Shown: positions 43,141-54,911, counted from the stretch's first letter. The stretch is DNA of 64,000 bases from Adiantum capillus-veneris (GCA_014529385.2 CM043945.1:147154241-147218240), one strand, 5' to 3'. Numbers and translations are program-made. The notes: generated by a model from the letters alone, not told the origin.

Positions 43141-44418
43141 ACTATGAATGAAGCATTAACCGTAGTGTGTGTACAAGGAATGGATGACTTCAAACACTCC
43201 CAACACAAATAGCATATAGATTACCAAACAATCACTCAAGGATTAGCCAAGATCACATCAAGCATTCTCACACACATATAAAACATTTCTCTTAATTAAC
43301 ATAAGTAAGAGGAGGAGAGGTTACTAGCATGAAACAATTTGCACTCTAGGATGTGCAAGAATAGAGTAAATGAATGAGCTTATGGGCTCATGGTGAGTGA
43401 TACAAAGGCTCAATGGGGCTGAGGGAGGCTTGAAATTACAAAGGGGAAGGCCTCTTTATATAGGAAAGAGAGTGATTAGGAGTGAGGTTAAGATCCAAGT
43501 GTAATTTGTACAAATGAAGCTTGATTAGGGACATTCACCCAATGAAGAAGCTCCTTCCAAGTGATTTGTTGACCAATTAGCTCCATCATCACTTGTGTTG
43601 TCTTCACTCCTTCCTCCATAGCTTGAGTCCAAGAGATTCCTTATTTTAAAATGTAAAGAATCTACATAAATCAATACATATCTAGTAATAATAGGAAGGG
43701 GTTGAATGAGAACTTATGAATTACAACAAGATTAAGCATGACTTGAAAGGTGATTAGAAGAAGAACTTTGATGGGTTTTTGAGCTTGAGAGAGAGAAGGA
43801 AGGAGAGAAGGGTGAGAAGACTAATGGTTGATTTTCGAGAAGGTCTCAATGTGGAAAAGGAAGGGTGTGTGTGTGTAAAGGTAGAGGGGGTGGTCTCCAC
43901 CACAGTTGAAAAAACTGGCGTCCACCATTTTGGCCATATCTCCTAGATCGTAGATGCAAAAATTATAAAAAAAATATGGCCAGATTCTCCAGCTCATCAG
44001 CTACAACTTTGATGAAGACAACTTTTCTTGGATCAGAGTGGAAGTATTTTTTAAAAATTCAGCAAAATCATGTGTATGGTTTCTTCCTTTACCAAGTCTT
44101 CCACTTGGGTCCCATTTGTTTGAATCATCATATGGCTCCAAAGCCATGATGATATGAGCCACTCATGACCCTTGAATCATGGGTGCATGGCTCCACAACC
44201 ACATCATATCTTTTCTTTTCACATTTACATATTTTCCCTTCCCTTTACCACTAGGTTCTCCCTCTACCTTTCACCTCCGGTGAACTAGTCAAGAAAAAAT
44301 CATTTTTTTTAAAATTTTTCCAAGAGGTTGTTCTCACTCTTTCTTTTATTGTAAACCTCTAGAAGCAAGGAAAACCAACAAAATATGATAAACAAAAATT
44401 TGTGATAGGCTCGGATCA
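42986..44418 (-). repeat. E4 3' LTR (1433 bp)
   Basis: On the minus strand it starts TGATCCGAGCC and ends TTCGTCA. A minus-strand TATATAAA lies at 43455-43462. A GA run is at 43104-43138. Confidence 0.92.
43104..43138. repeat. Microsatellite (GA)17 in E4 LTR
   Basis: The partner tract is at 50785-50820 in the other LTR. Confidence 0.95.
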
Positions 44419-44435
44419 TAGCCCCCCCAAACCTG
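44419..44435 (-). promoter_or_regulatory. E4 polypurine tract
   Basis: On the minus strand GGTTTGGGGGGGCTA immediately precedes the LTR start, 25 bases after the pol stop. Confidence 0.85.
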
Positions 44436-44459
44436 GCTAGGGGTATTTATGCCTCTAGT

Positions 44460-46523
44460 CTACTTTCTTTGATCTTGAGCTGACCTTATCCTGATGTGAT
44501 AAGGCTTTAGACGCCATCCATTTGTCCTGGTCTTGTGCACTTTACCATCAATGTCTTGAAATCTGTAAGAGCCATTTTTGAACTTTTTGGTGACCAAGAA
44601 CGGGCCTTCCCATCGGAAAAGAAACTTTCCATCCTTACGAGTGTCGAAGCGATTGTCATATCGAAGCACTAGAGATCCCTTTTTGATGTCTTTGGATGCT
44701 AGATTTTTGTTGAACTTTTCTCTGCGCTTCTCTGCTTCTTGAGAATAGTGGTTGATGGCTTCTTCACGATCCAATTGCAGCCTCTCTAGATCCATGATCC
44801 TTTGATGTACTTTCTCCTTTTGAGAGCCTACCTGGCTACCCAATATTCGAAGACTTGTTAACTTCACTTCAATGGGCAAAAGCGCCTCCTTTCCATAAAC
44901 CAAATGAAAGGGTGTGTACCCTAATGTGGTTTTGAAGGAGGTTCTATAGGCCCATAGAGCTCCATTCAGGTGTTTGTCCCAATCTTGGCGCCTGGCATGT
45001 ACCTGTTTGGTGAGAATTTTGCAAATGATTCCATTTACGTTTTCCACCAAACCATTGCACTGAGGGTAGTAAGGAGTAGAGTGTTGATGCTGAATATTTA
45101 GCTTCTTCATGAGTTCTCCTACCAAGTCTGCTCTAAACCCTGGTCCTCTATCAGATAGTATTTCAAGAGGGGTGCCAAACCGGCAACAGATGTGGTCAAA
45201 GATGAACTGACTCACATCCTTAGCAGTAATTCTATTGGTCGGCATAGCCTCAGCCCATCTAGTCATGTAGTCTACTCCCATGATGATGTACTCTTTACCT
45301 GACTGAGTGCGTGGTAGAGGCCCTATGGCATCAATTCCCCACTTCTCAAAGGGCCCATATACCTTTATTGGGTTCTGAGGTTCAGCTATGAGCCGTCGTG
45401 GTCCTGCTTTCTGACATTCGTCACATGTTTGACACCAGTATTTGACATCACGATGAAGACTTGGCCAAGTAAACCCAGCTTGTAGAACCTTTCTACTAGT
45501 GACGTCGTGTGCAAAGTGTCCTCCGCATATATCATCGTGACAAGCTTTTAAAATTTCTTCAATTTCACTCTTCAAAGGCACTCTCCTAAGCATACCATCC
45601 TTACCTAGACAATACAAGTCATCATTTACTATGCGATACCAGGTAGCCTTCCTAGCTAACCATCGCCTTTCCCCTGCATTCAAGTGTTTAGGAGCCTCTC
45701 CTTGCTCCAGAATGTGCATAATATCTTCCAAGTCCTCCTTGCCTTGCTGAAGTGGAAGTTTGATGGCCACTGCTCCCACTATTGACTCATTTAACTTTGA
45801 TGATGCTAGGTGGTCTGCATCCTTGTTCTGGTCTCTTGGCACATGATGTACTTGTGCCTCCCTAAATCTCCTCATAAGAGCTTTGGATTCTCTCATTTTA
45901 GCAGAGAGACGGGCATTTTTGCAAGCCCATGTACCTTGCATTTGCCTTACCAAAAGCATGGAGTCACCAAAAGCGTTTAATCTCTTAATTGAATTATCGA
46001 GGCACCAACAAAGGCCATGAATTAGAGCATGATATTCTGCTTCATTGTTGGAGTGGACATCTTCTAGAGTGATCCCTTCACCATGGATCCTCTCTCCCAA
46101 TGGAGATAAGACCACAATGCCTGCAGCTGCCTTATCCTTGGTTCTCTTGTATGCTCCATCAAAGTAGAGGCTATAAGAGTTGACCAAAGCCTCTGGAGCT
46201 GGAGGTGGTGGAAGTTCCTTTCTCTTCAAATGGAAAACTTTTTCATAGCACTTGTTTGTTAAAATGTCGGCTAAGCATGCTCGAGTTGTTCTTTCAACCT
46301 GTATTGTATAATCAAACTCTTGAAGTCGCACCACCCACTTTGCTATTTTGTCAGAGATTTCCATATGTTGTAGTGCATAGGGAAACATATCCTCCACAGT
46401 GATAATTACAAACCTCTTCGGCAGCAAGTATGGCCGAAATTTGGTTACCGCAAACATGAGAGCTAACACTAGCTGTTCCATCAGGGTGTAGGCCTTCTCT
46501 GTGTTTTCCATGGCAGCTAGCAA
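44460..46523 (-). pseudogene. pol: E4 RNase H 1 (end), RNase H 2 and integrase
   Basis: An open frame of 687 codons lacks its own start and continues RT after a frameshift at about 46525. The tail of the first RNase H (TLMEQLVLALMFAVTKFRPY) is followed by the second, archaeal-type RNase H with LYFDGA, NNEAEYHAL, FGDSMLLV and NKDADHLA. Integrase follows: zinc finger CHDDICGGHF to CQTCDEC, core WGIDAIGPLP, LSDRGPGF and LVENVNGI (Asp, Asp, Glu), then a GPF motif. This part looks undamaged in itself. Confidence 0.9.
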
Positions 46524-47952
46524 AATACACGGGCCTCATAAAGGATGTTTTTGGATCGTTTTGTAGGAGGGCAGCACCAATGGCTTCTTCTCCCACACTA
46601 GGGTTTACAAAGAATGTTTCTTCCCAACAAGGTTGGAGGATTATAGGGAGTGACCCTAACATTTTTTTAATCTCTCTAAAATGCCCTTCACTTTCTTCAC
46701 TCCAAACAAGCGTCTCTTGACGAGTCAGCTGTTGTAGAGGAAATATCACTTGGGAGAGTAAGTGTATGAATCTATTCAAATATCTTAGCTTTTGCAAGAA
46801 GGAGGTTAATTGTTTGATGGAAGTTGGGGAAGGTAGATTTAGCAATGTTTCTATCTTTTCAGGATCTACCTCGATTCCATCAATGGACACTACATGCCCT
46901 AATAGTGTAACCTTGCTTTCCCCAATGTGACATTTGTCCTTGTTTAGTTGTCCACCCAGCTTAGCTAAACGAGTAAATCCTTCATCAATCTTGCCGAGAT
47001 GCATACTTTTGGAGCTGTAAATACAAAAGTCATCTATGAAAACCCTTATGGACTTACCAAAGTAAGGTTGGAAGACCATGTTTATGAATCGTTGAAAGGT
47101 GGCTGGAGCGTTGGTGAGACCAAAAGGCATGACTCGGAATGCAAAACATCCCCATGGTGTGATGAAAGTAGTCTTTTTCTGGTCCTCCTCTGCAATGCGT
47201 ATTTGAAAGTAGCCAGAGTAGCCATCACACACTGTGTATCTCTCATGGCCTGCTACTTCATTTAGAATCTCATCTTGAAATGGGAGAGGGAAGTGGTCCC
47301 TCTTTGTTGCAGCATTTAGTGGCTTGTAATCCACTCACACTCGCCATTTACCATTCTTCTTTGGCCTCACCACTACTGGGGAGACCCATTCTGAATCTTC
47401 TACTGGGTATATGAATCCTGCTTCTAAGAGTCTCTTCACCTCAGACAACAGTGCATTTTGTTGCACAACTCCTAATCTTCTTAGTTTTTGTACTACTGGC
47501 TTGCTCCCTTCTTTTAGATGGATATGATGCTTCACTGCAGTGACACCTGTAATGTGAGTGTAATCAAAAATAAACAATGATGCATGCTTCTTGAGAACAT
47601 TTACATAACCCTCCTTTTCTTCTTCCTTTATATCCTTGGATAACATCTCCTCTAGGCTGGCATCCCACACATTCTCCATTTGGATCCTTGGGTTGTCTTC
47701 TGATGAGGTAGTTTCCTTTATGGTGACGCCCATGACTTCGAGAGTGCTATCACTCTCTTCACTTGAACTCTCTTCCTCGTCCATAGATGAGGAGCATCCA
47801 CTTGAGCTCCACTCATCAGCTGACGTCTCTAGTTCAAGGTTCTCTTGTCGCCCATTCTTTAGGTTATAAACCACCTTCCGACTATGGCCACCCATGCGAG
47901 GCCTCAACTCCAAGTCTCCTGTTGCCCAATCTTGCCTAGCTCCTATACCCAT
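46351..47952 (-). pseudogene. pol: E4 reverse transcriptase and first RNase H (broken)
   Basis: The piece 47335-47952 carries the linker and RT fingers (PVEDSEWVSPVVVRPKKNGK, then WRV). A TGA replaces the cysteine codon of the usual RVCVDY. RT continues from 47334 with DYKPLNAATKRDHFPLP, DGYSGYFQIRI, VMPFGLTNAPATFQRFI and the catalytic FIDD. Near 46525, at the repeated CTAGC, a small deletion shifts the frame inside YFAS. The first RNase H lacks the usual catalytic residues, as in E2. Confidence 0.88.
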
Positions 47953-48322
47953 GAGCCAAGGTCGTGAGCCAAGGTCGTCCTAAAATAAGGGGGTATCCTT
48001 CTCCCTTTACTGGCATCACATAAGCATCAACCTCTGTAGTGATTCCAAAAACAGAAACTCTCAAAGCTTTCACTACACCCACACAAGTGACAGAGACATT
48101 ATTGGCCATTTTTGCCCTAAAGTTTGATGATTCCATTACCTCTAAACCCAATTGATGCATTAGCTTTTCTGTCATGACACAAACCTCTGCTCCACTATCA
48201 ATGTAAGTTTTTGGAATCCGTTGTCCCTTGATTTGAGCCTCCACCAAAGGCACTATATCCTTGAGACCATATGCTTTGATTACACTTACTAGCTTACTTC
48301 GCTTTGCCCTCGTGCTCACCAT
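47936..48322 (-). pseudogene. E4 aspartic protease
   Basis: The motif KTYIDSGAEVCVMT keeps the normal Asp-Ser-Gly active site, unlike E2 and E3. The C-terminal strand is YPLILGRPWL. It is cut from the following linker by a 13 bp tandem duplication (GAGCCAAGGTCGT on the plus strand at 47953-47965 and 47966-47978), which shifts the frame. Confidence 0.85.
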
Positions 48323-48325
48323 TTT

Positions 48326-49628
48326 TTACCATTGTCGTCGAAGCTTTGGGGAGATATGAAGTAGTTGTGGCCAAGTAATCTTTGGTCCTTGAGAACTCAC
48401 ATCAGCTGTCAAGTCATAAGGTTGTGTCCGAGATCCCATAGGGAAATCAGAGATGTCAATTTGAGACCTAGTACGGGTCTTCCTCTTCTTGGCTTCATCT
48501 TTAGTTGCCCGAGATGTACTTGCTTCATTGCTTGCATCCTTGCTTGTTTCTTTACCTACTTCATCTTGGACACGCACACGTTTGATAGGCATTGTAGCCA
48601 CTTCATCTATCTTCATCTTCCCTTTAGCTATTTCTTCCTGGTTGCTTCTGCCCTTGAGGACCTCCTCCATCCTTATGATGCTCACATTTGGTTGAGTAGC
48701 AGGGGCTTGAGCTTGAGCACAAGTGGCTGCAAAATTTGAGGTTGCGGTTGCTCTTGTGCTTGAGCTCTAGCACGGGGTGGACTTACTTGTTGTCAAGGAC
48801 CTCTGACAGGGTAGTCATATCTTCTGGGATGAGGGCAATTATACATGCCGTGGCCAATTTCCCCACAATTGTAACACAACATTTCCCTTGCTTGACGTCG
48901 CATTGGTGGCCGGTTCCCACCATTTCCCTCAATAGGCCTTCTTGCACCCTGCACAAGATTTACTCTCAACCCCTCTAGCTGGTTTGTGAGATTGTTTATT
49001 TGTTGGAGAATATCTTCTTGTTGACCTCTATTGAGGTCTGGTGCATTAGGCACATTTGGAGGTATGTGAGAAGCTTCCATAGTTGTGATATTGCCTCCCA
49101 AAGCTAGCTGGCCAGCTTGGGCTTGATAGAGAATCTTTCTATTCTTTTCCCTAGCAATTCTTAAGGCATCTTCAAAAGCATTTGGAAATTTGCTCTTTAC
49201 CTTCTCCCTTAGCAAGGGGTACAAACCTGAGATAAATCGATCCTTTTGGAGGCAATTGGGAGCTCGCTCACCAGGGTTTAGTGAGTCTGACCATTGGCCC
49301 CAAAGTTTCAAAAAACCTTCCTCATAGGTTGCATAACCATGAGGGTCAACTTGATGAAGGGACAGAAGCCGTTGCCATAGTTCTTCTTCCGAATTGGCTC
49401 GTTGAAATCTTCGTAGGAAAGCCACCTTCAATCCCTCCCAATCAATTCTTTGGGTTGGATCTAGAGCCTGGAACCATACCCTAGCTTCTTCTTTGAGCAC
49501 CAAAGGAAAAGCTCTCAATTTCAATGCTTCATCATCCCTCCCAGAGACAAGGAAAGCCATCTCCAAGTTATCCAAAAATCCCCAGCATTTTCCCCACTAC
49601 GCCCAAAAAAATTTGGGAAAGCCATCAT
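48326..49628 (-). pseudogene. gag: E4 gag (broken)
   Basis: The likely start is the ATG at 49626-49628 (MMAFPNFFGRSGENAGDF). A missing T in a T-run near 49575 shifts it into the 260-codon capsid frame (EEARVWFQALDP, NSEEELWQRLLSLHQVD). The zinc knuckle CYNCGEIGHGMYNC is near 48860-48830. A TGA at 48793 follows VRGP, and a frameshift leads into the linker at 48326-48685 (basic, then FPMGSRTQPYDLTADV). E2 aligns throughout. Confidence 0.85.
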
Positions 49629-49648
49629 AAAAGTGGGTTGCCTTCCTC

Positions 49649-49861
49649 TCAATACAGCACAAAGATGAAAACGTCTAGGCCCAAATCATATCTTATTAAG
49701 GGTAGAATAAATGGATTGATAGATGCATTAATCTCAGCTAGACGACGAGGGCCTAGTAAGTCCCTTATGATGTTTTGGAACCTAAGCTTTGTGCTAGCTA
49801 TTATATGCACAGTTTGTCTATCAAGAGGTTGGAAAGGTCCATATAAATCCCTATGATTCAT
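49649..49861 (-). CDS. Small leader frame, type A, in E4 (70 aa)
   Basis: The minus-strand ATG at 49859-49861 opens MNHRDLYGPF; conserved STKLRFQN, GPRRLAEINAS and NPFILPLIRYDLGLDV follow. It is the closest relative of the E2 frame at 29613-29825. Here it comes after the type B frame, directly before gag, the reverse of the E2 order. Confidence 0.6.
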   Translation of the reverse strand: MNHRDLYGPFQPLDRQTVHIIASTKLRFQNIIRDLLGPRRLAEINASINPFILPLIRYDLGLDVFIFVLY

Positions 49862-49870
49862 GGAGTATGC

Positions 49871-50080
49871 TTAAAGCAAGATGAAGATGTGAACATCAAA
49901 AGATACATTTTACTCCAAAATAGGAAATATTATAGGCTCAGGGGACAGCAATATCTCTCTCAACCTCTCAGCTCCAAAATAGAAGACCAATCTTTGTTGG
50001 AAAAAAATCTTTCTATCAATGCGCACATTCACCCTAATATTTTGAACTGATTGAAAGTTGTAGAAAATGGGATTATTCAT
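49871..50080 (-). pseudogene. Small leader frame, type B, in E4 (one stop)
   Basis: The ATG at 50078-50080 opens MNNPIFYNF. RKIFFQQRLVFYFGAERL, then SPEPIIFP and SFDVHIFILL match the E2 frame at 29847-30065. A TAG interrupts it near 49915. The stop lies nine bases before the start of the type A frame. Confidence 0.6.
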
Positions 50081-50113
50081 TGGTGCATTAATTACAAACT
50101 TCCATGAAGCACT

Positions 50114-50617
50114 TCATTGAAGTTGAGCTCTCTTGGATCCCACCATTTGAGAGATGCAAAGAATTTGCTCACCAGTGATTAGCCTAGCTTTGGTGTGACC
50201 ATCTTCAGCTTTGTAGAGTTCATAGGGTTCGATGGCTACCCTCTCAACCACCTTGAGCCTTCTTGCTAGTAGTAGTTGGAGTGCATCACCATATGTAGCC
50301 TCTTGCCAATACCGCACCCCATTGATGTGTAGCTCCCCCTCCAAAAACTTGTTAATTCCTGAGTTTGAGAGTGCTTTCACCACCTGAAGTCGAGGCTTCA
50401 AAGGAAGTGTCTTCACACTAGCCACAAAGCACTCAACACAATTTTTTGACCTAGGGACTTGATGACTACAAGATTTTCCTTGAAGCAAAGAAGGGTGTGT
50501 GTAGTTAACTCTCTTTACCCGTATACGTGCCGTTTGTCGATAAAGACGCTTCTTTTCTCGAGCTTCTTGGGGAGACCATAGTGGAAGTCTCGGAGAATTT
50601 GATGGATCTTCCTTCAT
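50114..50617 (-). CDS. Unknown 167-residue leader frame in E4
   Basis: The ATG at 50615-50617 lies 27 bases past the primer site, so this would be the first frame on the genomic RNA. It is basic (KKRLYRQTARIRVKRVNY) with two nearby cysteines (NCVECF), then a helical part (YGDALQLLLARRLKVVERVA) and ends at TGA 50114-50116. E2 has nothing comparable in its 50-base interval. No domain is recognised; a nucleic-acid-binding or captured host piece is possible. Confidence 0.5.
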   Translation of the reverse strand: MKEDPSNSPRLPLWSPQEAREKKRLYRQTARIRVKRVNYTHPSLLQGKSCSHQVPRSKNCVECFVASVKTLPLKPRLQVVKALSNSGINKFLEGELHINGVRYWQEATYGDALQLLLARRLKVVERVAIEPYELYKAEDGHTKARLITGEQILCISQMVGSKRAQLQ

Positions 50618-50644
50618 AGGATTGATAGAGCGCTGCTTGAGAAC

Positions 50645-50662
50645 TCCTCAGTGGGGGCACCA
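50645..50662 (-). promoter_or_regulatory. E4 primer binding site
   Basis: On the minus strand it reads TGGTGCCCCCACTGAGGA, five bases after the LTR end. It differs from the E2 site at one base and from the E6 site at one base. Confidence 0.75.
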
Positions 50663-50667
50663 ATTTA

Positions 50668-50782
50668 TGACGAAGGAAATTTGGAATGGCGGCCTCTACA
50701 CCAAAACAAACTCCATTGCGCCACAAGGGAAATGAAATGAGGGCACCACCTAGTCTTGGAAGCGTGGACTAGGACCGCTACA

Positions 50783-50822
<40 letters not shown>

Positions 50823-52099
50823 ACTATGAATGAAGCATTAACCGTAGTGTGTGCACAAGGAATGGATGACTTCAAACACTCCCAACACAAATAGCATATA
50901 GATTACCAAACAATCACTCAAGGATTATCCAAGATCACATCAAGCATTCTCACACACATATAAAAAATTTCTCTTAATTAACATAAGTAAGAGGAGGAGA
51001 GGTTACTAGCATGAAACAATTTGCACTCTAGGATGTGCAAGAATAGAGTAAATGAATGAGCTTATGGGCTCATGGTGAGTGATACAAAGGCTCAATGGGG
51101 CTGAGGGAGGCTTGAAATTACAAAGGGGAAGGCCTCTTTATATAGGAAAGAGAGTGATTAGGAGTGAGGTTAAGATCCAAGTGTAATTTGTACAAATGAA
51201 GCTTGATTAGGGACATTCAACCAATGAAGAAGATCCTTCCAAGTGATTTGTTGACTAATTAGCTCCATCATCACTTGTGTTGTCTTCACTCCTTCCTCCA
51301 TAGCTTGAGTCCAAGAGATTCCTTATTTTAAAATGTAAAGAATCTACATAAATCAATACATATCTAGTAATAATAGGAAGGGGTTGAATGAGAACTTATG
51401 AATTACAACAAGATTAAGCATGACTTGAAAGGTGATTAGAAGAAGAACTTTGATGGGTTTTTGAGCTTGAGAGAGAGAAGGAAGGAGAGGAGGGTGAGAA
51501 GACTAATGGCTGATTTTAGAGAAGGTCTCAATGTGGAAAAGGAAGGGTGTGTGTGTGTAAAGGTAGAGGGGGTGGTCTCCACCACAGTTGAAAAAACTGG
51601 CGTCCACCATTTTGGCCATATCTCCTAGACCGTAGATGCAAAAATTATAAAAAAAATATGGCCAGATTCTCCAGCTCATCAGCTACAACTTTGATGAAGA
51701 CAACTTTTCTTGGATCGGAGTGGAAGTATTTTTTAAAAATTCAGCAAAATCATGTGTATGGTTTCTTCCTTTACCAAGTCTTCCACTTGGGTCCCATTTG
51801 TTTGAATCATCATATGGCTCCAAAGCCATGATGATATGAGCCACTCATGACCCTTGAATCATGGGTGCATGGCTCCACAACCACATCATATCTTTTCTTT
51901 TCACATTTATATATTTTCCCTTCCCTTTACCACTAGGTTCTCCCTCTACCTTTCACCTCCGGTGAACTAGTCAAGAAAAAATCATTTTTTTTTAATTTTT
52001 CCAAGAGGTTCTTCTCACTCTTTCTTTTATTGTAAACCTCTAGAAGCAAGGAAAACCAACAAAATATGATAAACAGAAATTTGTGATAGGCTCGGATCA
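50668..52099 (-). repeat. E4 5' LTR (1432 bp)
   Basis: A near copy of 42986-44418. The minus-strand TATATAAA is at 51137-51144 and the GA run at 50785-50820. Confidence 0.92.
50785..50820. repeat. Microsatellite (GA)18 in E4 LTR
   Basis: The partner tract is at 43104-43138. Confidence 0.95.
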
Positions 52100-52103
52100 G
52101 CGG

Positions 52104-52266
52104 CATTGACCTTCTTGAGATCCACACACACTATGAGTTTTCTATTCTTTTTTGGCACAATCAATATCGGAGAAACCCATTTCGAGTGCTCAATAGGGTA
52201 TATGAATCCGCATTTCACAAGCTTTTCAATCTCCTCTTTAGCGATCTTTGCATATTTAGGATTCAT
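52104..52266 (-). pseudogene. pol: E3 RT fingers
   Basis: The minus strand reads AKEEIEKLVKCGFIYPIEHS, then KWVSPILIVPKKNRKLIVCV and DLKKVNAA. The sequence stops at the E4 boundary and resumes at 42985. Confidence 0.85.
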
Positions 52267-53511
52267 TGGGTAGGTTGTTGCGAACTAGTTTAGCCATGCT
52301 ATTCATGGGGATTGTGTGTTGCACCATGGAAGGTAGAACACCTTTCATATCATGATATGTTCAAGAAAATATATTCCTGAATTCCTTGAGAAGTTCTTTA
52401 AGTACACACTCCTCAGTCTTTGTCAGATCTTGGGCAATGAAAACAAGTTTGGACTCTTCTCCTAGGTCTGTTAATTCTATTTCCTTAACTATCGTTGGAC
52501 CATCATAAACTCCATTCCTTCCATCGATAGGTTTTCTTTGAGCCTTTGTATACACAACCTTACTTTCCTCTATGGTGTAGGAATTGAAATGTTCAAGTGC
52601 AGGGTGTAAATCTGTGGGGTCCTATTGTTCTGTGGACTGTGATTTCACTTCCAATTCCTTTTGTTGTTTAGCTAACTCTCGATTTTGTTGTCTCCTTACG
52701 GTGCGGCTCAAATTTGGCTTCTCTGTAGCCTCTAGTTGTGTGACGTCAATGGGTTGTGGACTACACCACATAACGCTTTGAAGGTATTCACCGCAGTTAT
52801 CTACCAACTTCCGATGAGCATCACATGCCCCTATATAATTAAGCCATTTTGGGGTAGATTTCTTTTCATTTATTCTAGCACGCACATTTGCTCAATTTTT
52901 TGTCGCCTCTTATATCTCTTACTCTTCTTGTCTAATTTTTTATTACGGCCGATCTCTAGTGAAGAGTCACTAGAGGAATCGCTACTTGTGTCTTCTGCTC
53001 CCTTGGATAGATTGTCATCTAGGGTACCACTGGGCCCTGAATGATTTGTTCCCACATTTGCACTAAGAGTTAACACAGATTCTTCCTTCTCAGAGTCAAA
53101 TTCAATTGATGATTCTGACTCCAAATCGTGTGGGCTATATATAGTCTTGTGAGACGCTACTGGTTCCAATGCCAGTCAAACCTTCATCTTATAGGTCATC
53201 AGAAGCTATATGCATTTCTTCTAGCATATTTAAGGGTACAAGTGGTGGCATTTCATCCCCTCAGGTGTTACCTAGGTCTTCCCCCTGTTTCCACAAGTAT
53301 CTATGGTTACTGCTAAGTGGACCCAATCCACATTGTCCAACTCAGTCATCCCAGGTAGAACATCCATATAGGGAGAATCTTCCCCAACATAAGTTTCCAT
53401 TTTACATGTGTAACAATACTGCAATGTGGCCGAGTGAACTGTTGTGTCGGATCTATGATCAATTATAAACCTGTTTCCTAGAGGATGTACTCGACCCGTC
53501 ACAAGATCCAC
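52267..53511 (-). pseudogene. E3 protease-RT linker
   Basis: Open pieces at 52361-52555, 52622-52885, 52870-53169 and 53272-53511 lie in different frames. They are acidic and serine-rich (SSDSSSDSSLEIGRNKKLDK), with a piece reading VDWVHLAVTIDTCGN. They correspond in position to E1 6350-7240. No domain is recognised. Confidence 0.55.
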
Positions 53512-53838
53512 TCAAATTAGAGAATCTTGGAACTGCAAGTAGACATGGTTTTTAGACCAGTCATGCACCATTTTTGCTTCCCTCATGAAAGGACGTCCTA
53601 AGATCATCTCTGATGCCATAGTGTTTTTGGAGAAATCCATAACAATGAAGGTAACTCGTATTTTATGTCCAAAGACCTTGATCTTGAGATCTTCTAGCAT
53701 CCCAATAGGTTTAACAATAGACCCATTGGCCATTTTCACTACTATGGTTGTGGTCACAAGGTGAGGTCTTCCCATAGTTTCCCAGCAATTTTTAGTCACA
53801 ATGCTAACCCCAACGCCACCATCAAGGATTCCCTTCAC
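53512..53838 (-). pseudogene. E3 aspartic protease
   Basis: Open for 108 codons. The active-site loop is MKGILDGGVGVSIVTKN (Asp-Gly-Gly, as in E2), followed by VVKMANGSIVKPIG and closed by MILGRPFMREAKMVHDW. It is the homologue of E1 5930-6230. A stop at 53512 separates it from the linker. Confidence 0.8.
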
Positions 53839-54911
53839 AGTTAATCACCCTCAAAGTATTGTCCCCAACTTGTTAACAGGTATTTCTATGACAAGTTTCT
53901 CATCTAGGTTGGGTTGTGGATCTAAGTGTTCCTCCTCTGTTGGCATCTCCCCAGCTCCATCCATCTGTGAAAATTGTGGTAGCCCAAACTTAAGTTCTCC
54001 ATTGAGGAAGGCTCGAAGAGCTGAGACTAGCTCAGGGTCTTTATATAGTTTGGACATGATGGTGGTTCTAACTTCTGAAGACATGAAATCCATCAATTTG
54101 GCAATGTTTAACGGCACCTTTTGGGCTTCAGTCCCTTGATGTGGGGAAGATGGGATCTCCATTTCTTTGATAGGGTCAGGTAGTCCCTCTGTAAACATTC
54201 TTTCCAATAAGAAGTGAGATTGCCCACTTTCGCACGACTTTAAGTCACTTCTTCTTGGATGACACTAGGTATGGCTAGGGGTCTATGGACTTTGTGAGGT
54301 TGTTGTTGTGTAGGGAACAACGTGACTGTAATCTAGATCCACCTAGGTGCTGGGTCTAGATCCCTTTGGGTATCTTCTACCAAACTCATTAATTGCTTGA
54401 CTCGCTTGATCTCCTCTGTAGGGTTTGGATAAATTCCTATCTTCTTCTTGGATCCTGGCCATTGTGGCTCATGACAATCCTCCTTGTTGGTTTCTTTCTT
54501 AATGGTTGTTTTCGTCTCCATGGTTTCACCTGAATCAGAATCCTCTTCAACGTCGTTCATATATATGGGGTTGTCACCAGTCCCTATGTTGGTCTTTGAA
54601 CTGGGGTCTGACTTCGCTGCTTTTTGCGATCTCTTCCTTCCTGTTATCTTCTTCTTTTGAGATTGGGAATTGATGTCGTGTCTCTTTCTCGAAGAATATA
54701 ATTTTGTTTTTGGAGCATCAATCGTGTGAGTACGTTTACTGGTACCACAGGTGTACTTTGTGATGGCTCCTCGGTAAACTCAATCAAGTTTAATGGCATG
54801 ATCTTTGGTGCATTTGGATTATTCACATTGGGCAATCAAATGATCTATGCCACATTGATTACATATGAGTATCAACATTGTAGACGTCCTCGCTTGATTG
54901 GTTTACATTAG
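53839..54911 (-). pseudogene. E3 Gag-protease linker
   Basis: Pieces at 53851-54207 (VRTTIMSKLYKDPELVSALR), 54333-54560 and 54644-54835 are charged, with no enzyme motif. The position matches E1 4571-5773. Stops and frameshifts lie between the pieces. Confidence 0.5.

Larger units (their letters stand above)
42986..52099 (-). mobile_element. E4: Tat-like Ty3/gypsy element inserted in E3 RT
   Basis: LTRs of 1433 bp (42986-44418) and 1432 bp (50668-52099) enclose gag and pol on the minus strand. GCGG flanks both sides (42982-42985 and 52100-52103), a 4 bp target duplication, and joining the flanks restores the E3 RT reading. By eye the LTRs differ by about 17 substitutions, so the insertion is fairly recent. 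The dual RNase H and primer site match E2. Several lesions inactivate it. Confidence 0.93.
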
